A DNA stretch of 64,000 nt. It comes from Heracleum sosnowskyi. Lineage: Eukaryota > Streptophyta > Magnoliopsida > Apiales > Apiaceae. The notes under the pieces were generated by a model. The model was not told where the DNA came from, searched no databases, and saw nothing but the letters and a program-made list of their open reading frames with translations. The stretch covers positions 50,571,190 to 50,635,189 of the forward strand of contig CM061244.1 of NCBI GenBank assembly GCA_030848705.1, in the 5' to 3' direction. A program made the translations under genes and the position numbers. Of this stretch, positions 49,301 to 60,672 are shown one piece after another (the stretch's first letter is position 1; each line of letters starts with the position of its first letter).

Positions 49301-50323
49301 AGCCCGTGAAAAGAAAAGAAAGTTTGAGCTCACTCTAGACTTAATTGAGGAAGTAAGAGACGAATCCAACACCAAGATCGTAGAGCATCAAAAATGAGCT
49401 TCGTTTTACTACAGCCTAAAAGTAAAGGAAAGATTCTTTTGATAAGGAGACTTGTTCTCAGGAAAGTCAAAACATCCAGAAATTGACAAAAAGGGTATTT
49501 GTCTCCTAATTGGGGAGAATCATATTGAGTTGAGAGTGTGTTAGGACGAAGCTCCTACAATCTCGAAAGACTTGAAGGAGATGCCTAGAACATGGCACAC
49601 TTTAAACCTGAAGGTTTATTACATACGATATATCCTCGTAGGACATATCTAACGAGACTAAGTAGAAATAAGGTTCGATGAAATCATGAGCTTCCTAGAA
49701 AGCAAATGAAGGGTTGGACCCGTTTTGATTGGTAGAAACATCCTCAAAGCTTTGCCAAGACAAACAACAAATGAATGCAAAGGAAAGCATATAAATATGC
49801 ATGTCAACTGCAGAAATAGAGTTGAATACAACGAACCCCGAAGGGTGAGTGTTGCTAATAAACATACAAAAGAAAGCCAAAGATGCCTATTGTTAATTAG
49901 CGAAAATTTCAAGCTCATGAGAAGTTTGATATGATAGACTTGAGAATGAATCACTACGAGTGCAACCATGAGTAATAACTCGTAAGGGTGAAGGGTTGAA
50001 ACCCCAGAAACCTAAGACATTCAGTCCAAACCCCATCATTCGACATGCTCAATGAAAGGCTTGAAGCCAAAACAAGACGGTATAAGACATAAAAGGCTTA
50101 TGCAAATGTCAAGTTAGCCTCGAATAAGGCAAAATCGTCATAAATGTGTAGGTCACTCCACACTTTACACCAAGACGATACTCGTGAAACACTAGTGTAT
50201 ATTAAAATCCCCAAAAAAGGGTAGTAAGTCCCAGGTAAGGGATAAAAAGACCCCAAGTCTCGAAAAAGACCGGTATAACTTCTATGAAATCCTAGTGCAT
50301 TATCATAGAAGTTGGGGGGCAAA

Positions 50324-51026
50324 TGATATGGGTTAAAAATAACCCTAAAGACATAATTAATATTGCATTAATTAAACCTAGCTGGTCAATAAATAAGGCC
50401 CATTAATAAGGCCCGAAATTCTAATTAAATATTAATTTCGTAATTAATATTTGGGCTAGATACAGGCTTGTTCTAATACAATTGGGTTTGTTTCAATACA
50501 AGTCCGTTATGATATGGAAACAACTCCTACAAGGAAGGATCTAGAATTTATCCTTATCCACTGTCAAGGATAAGACTTATCCTTCAAGAAAGTCAATACT
50601 TATCCACCGTCAAGGATAAGACTTATCCTTTAAGAAAGTCAATACTTATCCACCGTCAAGGATAAGACTTATCCTTCAAAGAAATCAATACTTATCCATG
50701 AGGCTTTTAAATGCCTATATAAAGGGTCTGACCCCTCATCTCAGAACTACGTTTTGGACACAACTCCATACGTCATCTACAACGTTTTAGACTTCATCCT
50801 CGAATAAGGACATAAAAGTCACTACGTCCTTGGTGAGCCCCTACCGCCATAGCCCCGAGGGCAACACCAAGAACTACGTTTTCTGGCTTGATTCTCAGCA
50901 TTGATTGAGATACGTAGGCATCTTGTGAGGACCGATTTAGTCACGAAACACAAGAGCAGCCATTAAAGCTCGAAAGCTCTTAAACCCTAGCAGTAAATTT
51001 ACAAGTACGTTTTTTAATCCATAACA
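50324..51026 (+). repeat. 3' LTR of Tat element
   Basis: 703 bp, starting TGATATGGG after the polypurine tract and ending CATAACA before ATATT. It carries the same three hairpin-bearing tandem units as the 5' LTR. Confidence 0.93.
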
Positions 51027-51675
51027 ATATTTATATTAGATATTTTAATATTTACATTAGATAAATTAATATTTATTATATGTTTATACATATTTGTAAA
51101 AATTTAATTGAAAATTTTAATAATTAAATATTTTTTTATTTATTTTTGTTTTTATTTTTATTTAAAATTACACGAAAACATGACACGAAATAGACAGGAC
51201 ACAGAAGCTATACGAACCTAATCGGGTCGGTTTTGTGTTTAGCATTCACGTACACGAAACACGAAAGTACGTAACATGAACGAATTAACAGTTCTAGCTT
51301 TAAATTAGGGTTTAAAGTCATTTTTAGCTTGAAAGATATCTGTTTGTGTAATAAGATAAAAAATAATTTAAAGTTGAAAATATAGCTTAGAGTCGGTATG
51401 AGGTAATTTTTTGAAAAACTTATTTCATTTTGTAAAAATTAATATCATAATTCAAATATATTATTTACCAAATTTATTTTTATTTTCACATTTTTAATAA
51501 CTCATAAATTACTCATAACACAAAGTTACTCAAATAGATGTTAGCTCAAATTTTTTACTTTTAACTTATCATTTTAAGCAACTTTAAGTCATAAACAATA
51601 ATTTTAAATTTATCCAAAGAACTCAGACGAAACTAAGTAATTCTACCCTGTTAATCCCAAATAGCCTAACAGAAT

Positions 51676-52657
51676 TGTAGAAGGGGGAGGGGGGGGGGGG
51701 GTTGAATACAATTCTAGATATTTCTCAAAACTTAAAACAATCTTTCAAATAAAACAGTACTGAAAATAAAAAAACAAACAAGTATAAAATTTCAGTTGGA
51801 TGTTTTGAGGATCCAACTGAGATAATTTTATTGCGGAAATAATCTGTGTTACAAAAGTATCACAGCTGCTCAGTTACTGATTTGGAGTGAGAGTGCTCTT
51901 TTAAAGAAGCTAATACAAACTATTTTTATCTCACTCACTCCTCTTAAAATGAACTGCTACACTTGGTTATATAACCCAAGTTTACAATGTTATTTTTGGC
52001 TACTCTAAATTAATCTAAAGGTAACCTTCAGTAGCTTGCTTTTCATTCCTTTTGTCCAATGGTCCTTGAAGATCTTGGCTTTTGTCTTCATGCTTATTAT
52101 GATCACACTCAAGAACCTGATTGGGAATTGGAATGCTTCCTTATTTCCAGTGACCATTTTGATGGCTTCCAATGCAAAGTACACTTTTACATCTCCTTTT
52201 GATCTGTCAGAAAACTGTCACTATCACTTTGTCAACTATTCAGAAAAGTGATAATGATTCGTTGATAGCAGGAAGATGTGTTTCATTGATAGCTTTATTC
52301 TTCATTCCGTTGATTGTATATTCTTCATTCCGTTGATAGAGTAATCTTCATTCCGTTGACATGTCTTCACTTAGGCAAAATTACAAGGCACAATATATGT
52401 ACACTTAACCAACCTATTTTGCCTATCTAATACTTAGTCAACATGACTTAGAAAACCTATCTAATACCTACAACAAAATGCATATCAAACTGTGAAGTAT
52501 TGTACAATGCAATTGCTACATCACTCATTTCATTGATGAGCTACCTGTCAACGGAAGCAGCAAAGCATACCAATCCGTTGACAGTTACAAAATTGACTTG
52601 ATACAAAATCTACTAAGTGTTTTTATAATTATCATCAAGAACAACATATTCCTAACA
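51676..52657 (-). mobile_element. E5: 3' LTR of minus-strand SIRE-like copia element
   Basis: On the minus strand it starts TGTTAGGAATATG at 52657, right after a polypurine tract, and ends CCCCCTTCTACA at 51676 (982 bp). The end has a run of more than ten C residues where other SIRE LTRs here have six. CCGTTGAC/T motifs occur at about 52255, 52308, 52331, 52354, 52547 and 52575. AGAAT (51671-51675) is the expected target duplication; the partner lies beyond the window. Confidence 0.85.
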
Positions 52658-52658
52658 A

Positions 52659-52671
52659 TCTCCCCCAATTT
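52659..52671 (-). other. polypurine tract of E5
   Basis: Minus-strand AATTGGGGGAGAT immediately before the LTR start, which confirms minus orientation. Confidence 0.85.
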
Positions 52672-53078
52672 ATGACTGATAGAATAACAACCATAAATCA
52701 AGAGCCTTGATGATAACAAAAACACTCAGACATATTACAAATGATAAAAGCAGAAATTGCATTGAGCTTAAAAATGTTTTAAGAATTTATTGAAATACAA
52801 AGTAAAAAGTCTTACAAAACAAGTGCACAGAGTTGCTACTCTAGTCTGAGCAAATTTCATCTTTTTCTCTGTGGCAGTGTTTTCTTTCCCTTCCTTGCAT
52901 TATTCTCCTCAATTTGAGCTTGGAGCCTCCTATAGAAAATCTTCTCTTCTTCATCTTGATTCCCCAACTTGGATTGCATTGATCTCAGAGTTTCATTAGA
53001 TGCTTTCTCAAGTTGGTCTTCTATCCTGAAGAATCTTTAACAGTTGTCTTTGTCTCTAAACTCCATCAACCAATAGGG

Positions 53079-56000
53079 TTAGAGATGGATCTTCTTTCTA
53101 GATTGAGGGACTTTGAGAACCCTGGGAAGTGCACCAGGCTTGTTCCAGCTTGCCTTGAGTTGACAGATTTTGGAGACAACCTCAGACTTGGCAGTTTTGG
53201 TAAAGCCAAAGTCTTTCTTCAAGCATTTGAACACTGAGAGATGTGTTTGGTAGTCTTCTCCTAAAATCCTGTAGAGAGGCCAAGTTTGTTCCCTTCCACC
53301 TTTGTAGACAAATACCAATCTCTCTGGCAGTTTATGAGAAGCTGCAATACCTCTCACTTCCACCAAGTCATCAAGATTTATATTTAGGCTAGACTCCTCC
53401 CTGATGTCAACAATGTACATGAAGTCTTCTGGATTGATGGGAGGTTTCTCAACTTGTTGTCTTCTCACAAATACTGGCTTAGCCTTAACAGCCCTTTGCC
53501 TTGCTTTCTTCTTTGCATCCATTTCAAATAGGAACTTTGAGAAGTTAGCCTCATCTAGATCAATTTGCTCTTCCTTTGGCTGAATTGGTTGATCATGAAA
53601 ATTTACTGGATGTTCAGGATCACAGGCTAACTTATCTTTGAAGATTAGATCAGGAAAAGTTGGAGGTGCAGCTTTTGTAGAGGAATTTGTTGCTGTGCTT
53701 TGAGAGACCTCTTTGTCAAAGGGCAGATTCCTTTTAGCTATCTGTTCAGGCTGCCTTGTACTTTTCCTTTTCTTGTTTGCTTCATTGGCTTTTTCCTCTT
53801 GTTGTCTTTCTTCTTCATCAAGAGATTGAGCAACTGCAAGAGCTTGCATAGCTGCTCTTTCTGACTCCTCAGCCTTAGCCTCAGCAAAATTTGGATGACC
53901 AGCCCAAATACAGATTTCTTGTCCATTTCCGTAGACAATTGCTCTCTGTTTCCTTATCTCAGGATCATTGCTCTCCTTGCACTTGGTGATAAGCTGTCCT
54001 AGAATTTTGAGCTCATCTGGATAAGGTGAAGGATAAAAAGCCCTTGCAATGTTTTTGCCCTTTGGTTTAGCAAGAGATTTTGGAGATAGGCTTCCTTGAA
54101 GTGTAGCTTGTTCCACATCCCTAATGCATGAAGCTTGTCCCTTTTCTTTCCTTGGACCTTGAGTAACTCCATGAAGAAGGGGCTTTATATCATAGGAAGA
54201 ATTTGTCTGTGGCTCCCATTCCGTTGACACTAAAACCATGGCATTCATTGATGGTGCTGTAGAAGTAGCTTGATCCGTTGATGGATGTGTTTTCTTTGCA
54301 GTTTCAGCTATCTTCTTGATTCTTGCATCTATGCTAGACCATTGGTCTTTTATCTGTTCTGCAAGTTGTAGCCTCATAGATGCCTGTTGAATCAGGTCAA
54401 TTCCATCCATTTTATTCTTTGCTAACTCCCCCATAGCTAATGGCTCCTTTGGTAAGGAAATGGTTGGGACCATAACCTTTGTGATTTAAATGTCTAGCTC
54501 CTTAGATTTCTCCCCCTTTTTGTTATCATCAAGAGAGATGATAGGGAGTCCCTGAGCTGCCACTAGCTGGGCCAATAACTGAGTTTGCTTCTCCTGTTCC
54601 CTTTGCATTTGAGATAGAGTAGCTTCCACCTTGTCCACTCTAGAAGAAAGAGTCTTCAAGGAGGTAGCCACCTCAGGTTCCTTAGTGAAAAACCTGTTCA
54701 TCTTGGACACAGTGAGAAGAGGAAGTTTTTCATCAAGCCTCCTGTCTGTTGAATCTTTCAGGTTGGCAATTGAGTCCTTGATGTCCCTAGCTTCAATCCT
54801 TGTCTGTAGCATCTGTAGCCTTTGAATTTCCATTGAATCCATGATGGCTTTGTAAAATTTCTTGTCATTGGCATTTGCAGACTCATGAGCCAGATAGGCC
54901 TCCTTATACTGCCTTGAGATTGCAACATCCAGGCTGATTCTTCCATGCATATCCTGAGAAAGCCAGTTTGGTGTAGGGGGCACCACAGAAGTCCCAGTCT
55001 GTGAAGTGATGGCCACCTGTAGATTGTCACCAAAACTGTCATCATTATCAAAGAAATCAAACTCACCACTTGCTGCAGCTCCTGGAGACAAATTGGTCAA
55101 TGCATCCTTTGCTCTTTGCATAGATGCAGTTGTATGGATTAGGTGGAGTGACCTTTCTGCCTCCTCATTGCCCTGTTGAGCCATAATTTGATAGGCTGGC
55201 ACAGGATGAGTAAAGGTCTCAGGATCCAGGGAAATACTATCCAGAGCCTGTTGATAATGCTCTTGGAAAGTAAGTTCCCTTTCACCCTCATGAACCTCCA
55301 TTAACTCACTTGCAATGGCTGCTTCCTCCCTTGTGGCTCCTGTAGTCCCTTCTCTCTCTCTCCTCTATATTCTTGCATCATGGGCTCCCCATGGCTCACA
55401 CCTCTCACACCCTCACCTTCACCTACTAAGGTGGAACCCTCAGCCTCTCCTTTTGCCTGACTGGAAGAAATAGTCAGCCTCTCACTCTCAATCTCTCCTT
55501 TTGCCTGGCTGCAAGCCAGCCTCTCAGATTCACTCCCTTTCAATCCTAGAAGTGTCTCGACTACCACTAGATCATCTGCACTAGTTGTGTGAACAACTTG
55601 ATTTTCAATAAGGGGTGCAGAATGAACTATCAACGGTATGGTAGTTTGAACTGTCAACGGTATGGATACCGTTGATGGAGAAACACTTGTCAACGAAAGA
55701 GATTGTTTCGTTGATGAAGTCAAGAAAGCATTCTGAGAAAGTGAAACTACAGTAGAATCTGTGGTGATTGATTTTAGAGAAGGTTCCACAGATCCTCTTG
55801 TAGCTTCAGAAAAAGATGATTGGTGGCCCAACAAATCACTTAACAAGTGATGACCATCAATTTCAGAGTGGGGCTTCTCCTAGAAAAGAGTTGGAGAATC
55901 AGGAATAGATGAATGGATCATATCCACATCTAATGACTGGGTTGTTGAATATTGTGGAGTTGGTTCAAGATTTATGTTTAGAGAATGGGACTGTAACCCC

Positions 56001-58014
56001 AGAGTGATAATAGGGGTTACATCAAACTGAATTTGAGATACTGGAAGTGTTGCTTCCAGTGTGTGTGCACCCTGTGTGACCTGGGATTTTCGCTTCACTC
56101 TCCTTTGGTATTGGGAAATTGCTGAAAGTGGGCTTGAAGTGTCCCTTACCCTTTTGGAGTGTGCTCTTGGAGGAGAGCTTGTTTCAATAACTACATCCTT
56201 TTGGGAGGATGCAATTAGACTTGTGCTAATTTCCATATTACTCATTGTGCCTTGTTGGGAAGACACAATGGGGCTAGTCTGGGAAACACTCATCTCTCCC
56301 ACCTTATCCTTAGGGTTTCTTTGATGTTCACCCCTTCCCTCACCTCTCACAACACCTGCACCACTCCCCTTGGGTTGTGTAGTGGATTTTACAACAGGTG
56401 CCTTTTGAGAAGCACCTGAGGTTGGCTTGGAGGATTTCTTAGATTTTGGTTTTGTTGCAGGGGCAGGAGCCTGTTGGGTCACAACTACAGACTCCATAGC
56501 AACAAAGGTGGGTGAAACAGTAGAAGTAACAGTTAAACTAATAGGGTTAGTAGTAGTTACCTCAATTGTGGGCAGATACACCACTGGGACATCACCATTA
56601 TGGTTGAGCCTCAGGATATCTGTCAAAACCCTCTTTTCTTGCACAAAGCAGTCAAACCTGGAATTTGGGTTAGAGATAGACCTAGCAAATCAGTTGTGTC
56701 GTGTCGTTTCGTGTCGTGTAATTTCGTGTTTCGTGTACTTTTTGGCTATACACGAAAACGACACGAATTCAAATCGTGTACCTGAAACTGTTACACGAAC
56801 ACGACACGAGTGATACACGACTTGACACGACACGACACGAGATACCTGAATTTTTTTGTGTCCCATTCGTGTACACGAAACTAAACGAAACAAAATAGAC
56901 ACGAATAGCAACGAAAACACGAATGTTTACACGAAATTTCTTAAAGTTCACATTACTTTCGTGTAATATCAATTAATATTTATACTATATATATAATATA
57001 TATTTTTAATTATTTATATATTTATTTATGTCGTGTACTTCGTGTCGTGTCGTGTACTTGAAGGGTAAATCCAAAAACGACACTAAATCGGGGTCGTGTA
57101 CTTTCGTGTTCGTGTATTTTTGTGTCGTGTACTTAAAATGCAAACACAAACACTAAATTTTCGTGTCGTTTCGTGTCGTGTAAGTCGTGTCATGTATAAA
57201 ATTGCCGGGTCTAGTTAGAGATAACCAATGGTGCTGGACTAACATGGTTAGCCAACATCATTAGAAATCTAGCATAATAGATATTCTTTTTCCTAGTAGC
57301 CTTATCACCCAACTTAGCACCAATTTCATACATAAGTTGGGTGCTAAAGTTATAATATCTATCAATTAAGAGCATGGTAAACAGAATTAAAATAGAGTTA
57401 GTTAATGCATCAAAGTTACTGATTTTACCAGAGAAGACCATAATGAATGCATCAGCTAAGTAACTATATTCCCTAACCAAACCTCTCCTAATTATCTTAC
57501 CCAAATTGTCAGTAGGCAACGAGTAATTTATAGAATAAAGCATGTTAACCATTTTAGTATATGAAGGTAAAGCAGAGCAGTTATCCTCAGGAATGTGAAG
57601 GCATGCTTGCAATACATCAGAATTAACAATATACTCGTTACCTTGAATGGTGAATTGCAAAGTGCAATTTGTCCCACTGTACTCACAGGAGGTCCAAATC
57701 TCCTCTATTATTTCATTGTAGAGCGGAGTTGAGTGAAACATTGCGTAGCTCAGTTTGCAATTCATCAAGAAATCCATCATCTTGAAAAAGATTCTGTTCG
57801 GACTTTCCTTGACAACAAATGGAATGGAGTTGTTCTTCTCGTAAATGAACCCTCCAGCTGACATGAGTTTGACTATGGGTGCCATTGTTGAGTGAAGAAA
57901 AGCTCGAATCTTAGTTTTGCTTTGAGAGAAGAAGAAGTAAGAAAGCCTTTGGAAATTTTGAGAGCAAGGTAGAAAAGAATTAAAGAAAACAAAATTTCTT
58001 AAATACTCCCCCAA
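53079..58014 (-). pseudogene. E5: env-like ORF, interrupted by a hAT MITE and stops
   Basis: The N-terminal part (58014-57222) probably starts at the ATG at about 57884 (MAPIVKLMSAGGF). It has the Transposase_32-like region: IQGNEYIVNSDVLQACLHIP, FSGKISNFDALTNSILILF, YYARFLMMLANHV. The hAT MITE (56677-57213) follows. The frame then runs through a Ser/Thr/Pro-rich stretch with a TAG at 55880, a frameshift near 55301, a coiled-coil part (55301-54486, ARDIKDSIANLKDSTDRRLD) and a TAA at 54486. The basic C-terminal part (54473-53079) ends with EQTWPLYRILGEDYQTHLSV and FGFTKTAKSEVVSKI, like E1's FTTVEKSEVADMI. Domain order equals E1/E2 but the sequence is far diverged. Confidence 0.8.
56677..57213. 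mobile_element. hAT-type MITE in the E5 env-like ORF
   Basis: 537 bp with ends TAGACCTAGCAA and, inversely, TAGACCCGGCAA. It is flanked by perfect 8-bp duplications GTTAGAGA (56669-56676, 57214-57221). The interior is almost entirely CGTGTCGTGTA/ACACGACACGA motifs in both orientations around an AT-rich core. It has no transposase ORF. It separates the two parts of the env-like ORF. Confidence 0.93.
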
Positions 58015-58429
58015 AATTTCTCAAAAATTAAGTCCAATAATAAATATAAATTACTGGATTGGCTTAAAAATCTAACCGTTACAATTAAAATGTTACCATG
58101 ATTTATACTTACAAGGGTGTATGCATAAATCGTGGAAAAGAGACGTGCAAATTCAACGGTTCAGATTAACTGCGCTGTATCAACGAATCAGAATTGGGCG
58201 TTTAAGGTCCCGTCTATTTCGTTGATAAAGCTGCGTTTCGTTGATATAAAAGAGCTATCAACGAAACACCCAGAAAAATACTAAGTCTGTCAACAGAATG
58301 AAGCATTCGTTGACATAGTAATTTTGACTTAGACAAAATTTCACTTTTTCCTGAGAAAATTAATTCACAGAAAATCATAGCAAATTTCTGGCTGCATTTT
58401 AACTTGCAAGAATCTCAAAAAAAAAAAAA
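58015..58429 (-). other. E5 spacer between pol and env-like ORF
   Basis: Non-coding. It has a perfect 12-bp inverted repeat with a 9-bp loop (58235-58267, stem GTTTCGTTGATA) and several further TCAACGAA/TTCGTTGA copies (58145-58315). Confidence 0.7.
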
Positions 58430-60672
58430 TTAAGAGAAATTTAGCATACCTAGCTCACTTACTAATCTTGAGAATGTTGATTCATCAAGTGGCTTGGTAA
58501 AGATGTCTGCAAGTTGTTGTTCACTTGGAACAAAATGTAACTCCACAGTACCATTCATAACATGTTCTCTAATGAAATGATACTTGATGTCAATGTGCTT
58601 GGTCCTTGAATGCTGCACTGGATTCTCAGTAATGGCAATGGCACTAGTGTTGTCACAGAAGATAGGAATTTTCTCAACTCTTAATCCATAATCAAGAAGT
58701 TGATTTTTCATCCATAAAATCTGTGCACAACAACTTCCAGCTGCAATATACTCAGCCTCAGCTGTGGAGGTAGAAACTGAGTTTTGTTTCTTGCTGAACC
58801 ATGACACAAGCTTGTTTCCTAGGAATTGACAGGTGCCAGTTGTGCTTTTCCTGTCAATCTTACATCCTGCATAATCTGCATCTGAATAACCAATTAGTTC
58901 AAAGCCAGATTCTCTAGGATACCAAATGCCAAGGTTTGGTGTTCCTTTGAGATATCTGAAAATTCTTTTAATAGCAACTAAATGGGATTCCCTAGGATCA
59001 GCCTGAAATCTAGCACATAGACATGTAGCAAACATAATATCAGGTCTACAAGCTGTTAAATATAAAAGTGAGCCTACCATGCCTCTGTAACTTGAAATGT
59101 CCACAGATTTTTCCTTAGTATCCAATTCAAGTTTGGTGGCAGTAGGCATGGGAGTTTTGGCAGGAGAGCATTCCATTAAGTTAAATTTCTTTAACAGATC
59201 ATGAATATATTTTGTTTGACTAATGAAAATGCCTTCATTAACTTGCTTCACTTGGAGACCAAGAAAATAAGTTAATTCTCCCATCATGCTCATTTCATAT
59301 TTACTTTGCATAAGCTTGGCAAACTTTTGACAAAGTTTTTCATCTGTAGACCCAAAAATTATGTCATCTACATAAATCTGAACAAGTATAGTAGAGCCAT
59401 TCACAATCCTATGAAAAAGAGTTTTATCTACAGTACCTCTAGTGAAGTGATTCTCAAGGAGGAACTGTGAAAGTGTGTCATACCAGGCTCTAGGTGCTTG
59501 TTTCAAACCATAGAGTGCTTTGAGGAGGAAGTACACATATTCTGGAAAATCATCATCTTCAAAACCAGGAGGTTGACTCACATATACCTCCGCTTCCAAT
59601 TCCCCATTCAGAAAAGCACTCTTCACATCCATTTGATAGACTTTGAAATTGGCATGGGGCTGCATAGGCTAGGAATAACCTTATTGCTTCTAGTCTTGCA
59701 ACAGGAGCAAAGGTTTCATCAAAATCAATTCCCTCTTCCTGTGAATAGCCTTTTGCAACCAATCTAGCTTTGTTCCTTGTGACTATGCCATTTTCATCCA
59801 TCTTGTTTCTGAACACCCATTTTGTGCCTATAACACTTCTGTCCTTAGGCTTGGGCACCAGCTTCCAAACTTTGTTCCTCTCAAATTGGTTTAGCTCCTC
59901 TTGCATAGCTAAAGCCCAATCTGGATCTAGAAGTGCATCCTCAACTTTCTTTGGCTCATCTTGAGACAGAAAGCTACTATATAGACATTCCTCTTGAGTT
60001 GCTCTTCTAGTTTGGACTTTTGAAGAAACATCACCTATAATAAGTTCAAAGGGATGATCTTTAGTCCATTTCCTTGAGGTAGGTGGATTAGCTCTAGAAG
60101 ATGTAGCTTCGTGATCATGATTGCCTTGATTAGATATTTGTCCTTGAGAAACTCCCCCTGAGTTTGTTGTCCCTAATTGATCACTCCTAGAGGCATTTCT
60201 GTGACTGTCAACGGAATGCCCAGTTAGATTGTCAACGAAACGCTCATTCTGACTGTCAACGAATCCTTCATCATGACTGTCAACGAAATGACCATTTGGT
60301 CTGCTAGCAGCTATTCTTTTCAATCTTAATGCAGCAATTTCATCTTCACTACTGCTTTCATCTGTGCTAGACACAACAACTTTAGGCTGTTTCTCAATAG
60401 CCTTATCATGATTCACTTGATCTCCTTCCTCATTCTCAAAAGAAAGACTTTCATGGAAACCTTCATCACAGAGACCTTGAATTTTGAGATCATCAAAAAC
60501 AACATGTACAGATTCCATAACAATGTTGGTTATGAGATTATAGACTCTGTAAGCTTTCCCTGCTGCATATCCCACAAATATTGCTTCATCTGCCTTTGCT
60601 TCAAATTTACCCAAATGCTCAGCTTGATTTCTCAGAACAAAACACTTGCATCCAAAGACATGAAATTCCACC
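58430..60672 (-). pseudogene. E5: pol (integrase end, reverse transcriptase, RNase H) of SIRE-like copia element
   Basis: Begins inside integrase at VEFHVFGCKCFVLRN, because a Tekay LTR cuts it at 60672/60673 (target duplication CCACC). It continues through a linker with four FVDS/HSVDS-type repeats into RT: DPDWALAMQEELNQFERNKV, FAPVARLEAIRLFLAYAA. A 1-bp insertion near 59675 shifts the frame, then VYQMDVKSAFLNGELEAEVY, LKQAPRAWYDTLSQF and the catalytic YVDDIIFGST follow. RNase H ends with STAEAEYIAAGSCCAQILWM and SRTKHIDIKYHFIREHV. The stop is at 58430-58432. Protein landmarks and the following env-like ORF place it in the SIRE/Maximus lineage of plant copia elements. Confidence 0.92.

Larger units (their letters stand above)
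41824..51026 (+). mobile_element. nearly full-length Tat-lineage Ty3/gypsy retrotransposon
   Basis: Two LTRs (41824-42513, 50324-51026) are flanked by the 5-bp duplication ATATT (41819-41823, 51027-51031), so this is an intact insertion unit. Order: LTR, primer-binding site, gag, protease, reverse transcriptase, RNase H, second RNase H, degraded integrase, polypurine tract (50311-50323, GTTGGGGGGCAAA), LTR. A SIRE solo LTR (44998-46396) lies between protease and reverse transcriptase. The LTRs are close to identical apart from short indels and point differences, yet the coding region has many stops and frameshifts, so it cannot move on its own. The region 49300-50310 has no recognisable ORF. 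Confidence 0.93.
41650..51296. mobile_element. hAT-like MITE rich in CACGA motifs, split by a Tat element
   Basis: Ends TACACCGGCCAATTTATTAC and, inversely on the right, TAGAACTGTTAATTCGTTCA. They flank many ACACGAAA motifs (41690-41800, 51170-51270), the same composition as the hAT MITE at 56677-57213. Flanking ACTTTAGG and GCTTTAAA agree at five of eight bases, consistent with a decayed 8-bp duplication. Its middle is interrupted at 41823/51027 by the Tat element. Confidence 0.55.
41625..51666. mobile_element. Harbinger/Tourist-like MITE split by a hAT-like MITE
   Basis: The left piece (41625-41649) begins GACCCTGTTTGGCTCCGACT. The right end, read inversely, begins GGCTATTTGGGATTAAC. Each flank carries TAA (41622-41624 and 51667-51669), the usual target duplication of PIF/Harbinger elements. 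The terminal repeats match only partly, so this is an old copy. Without the nested material it is about 390 bp of AT-rich, non-coding DNA. Confidence 0.4.

Noticed and set aside
53079..58014. Reading the E5 third ORF as a viral envelope protein
   Set aside because: No signal peptide, transmembrane helix or fusion peptide is visible; only its position resembles env.
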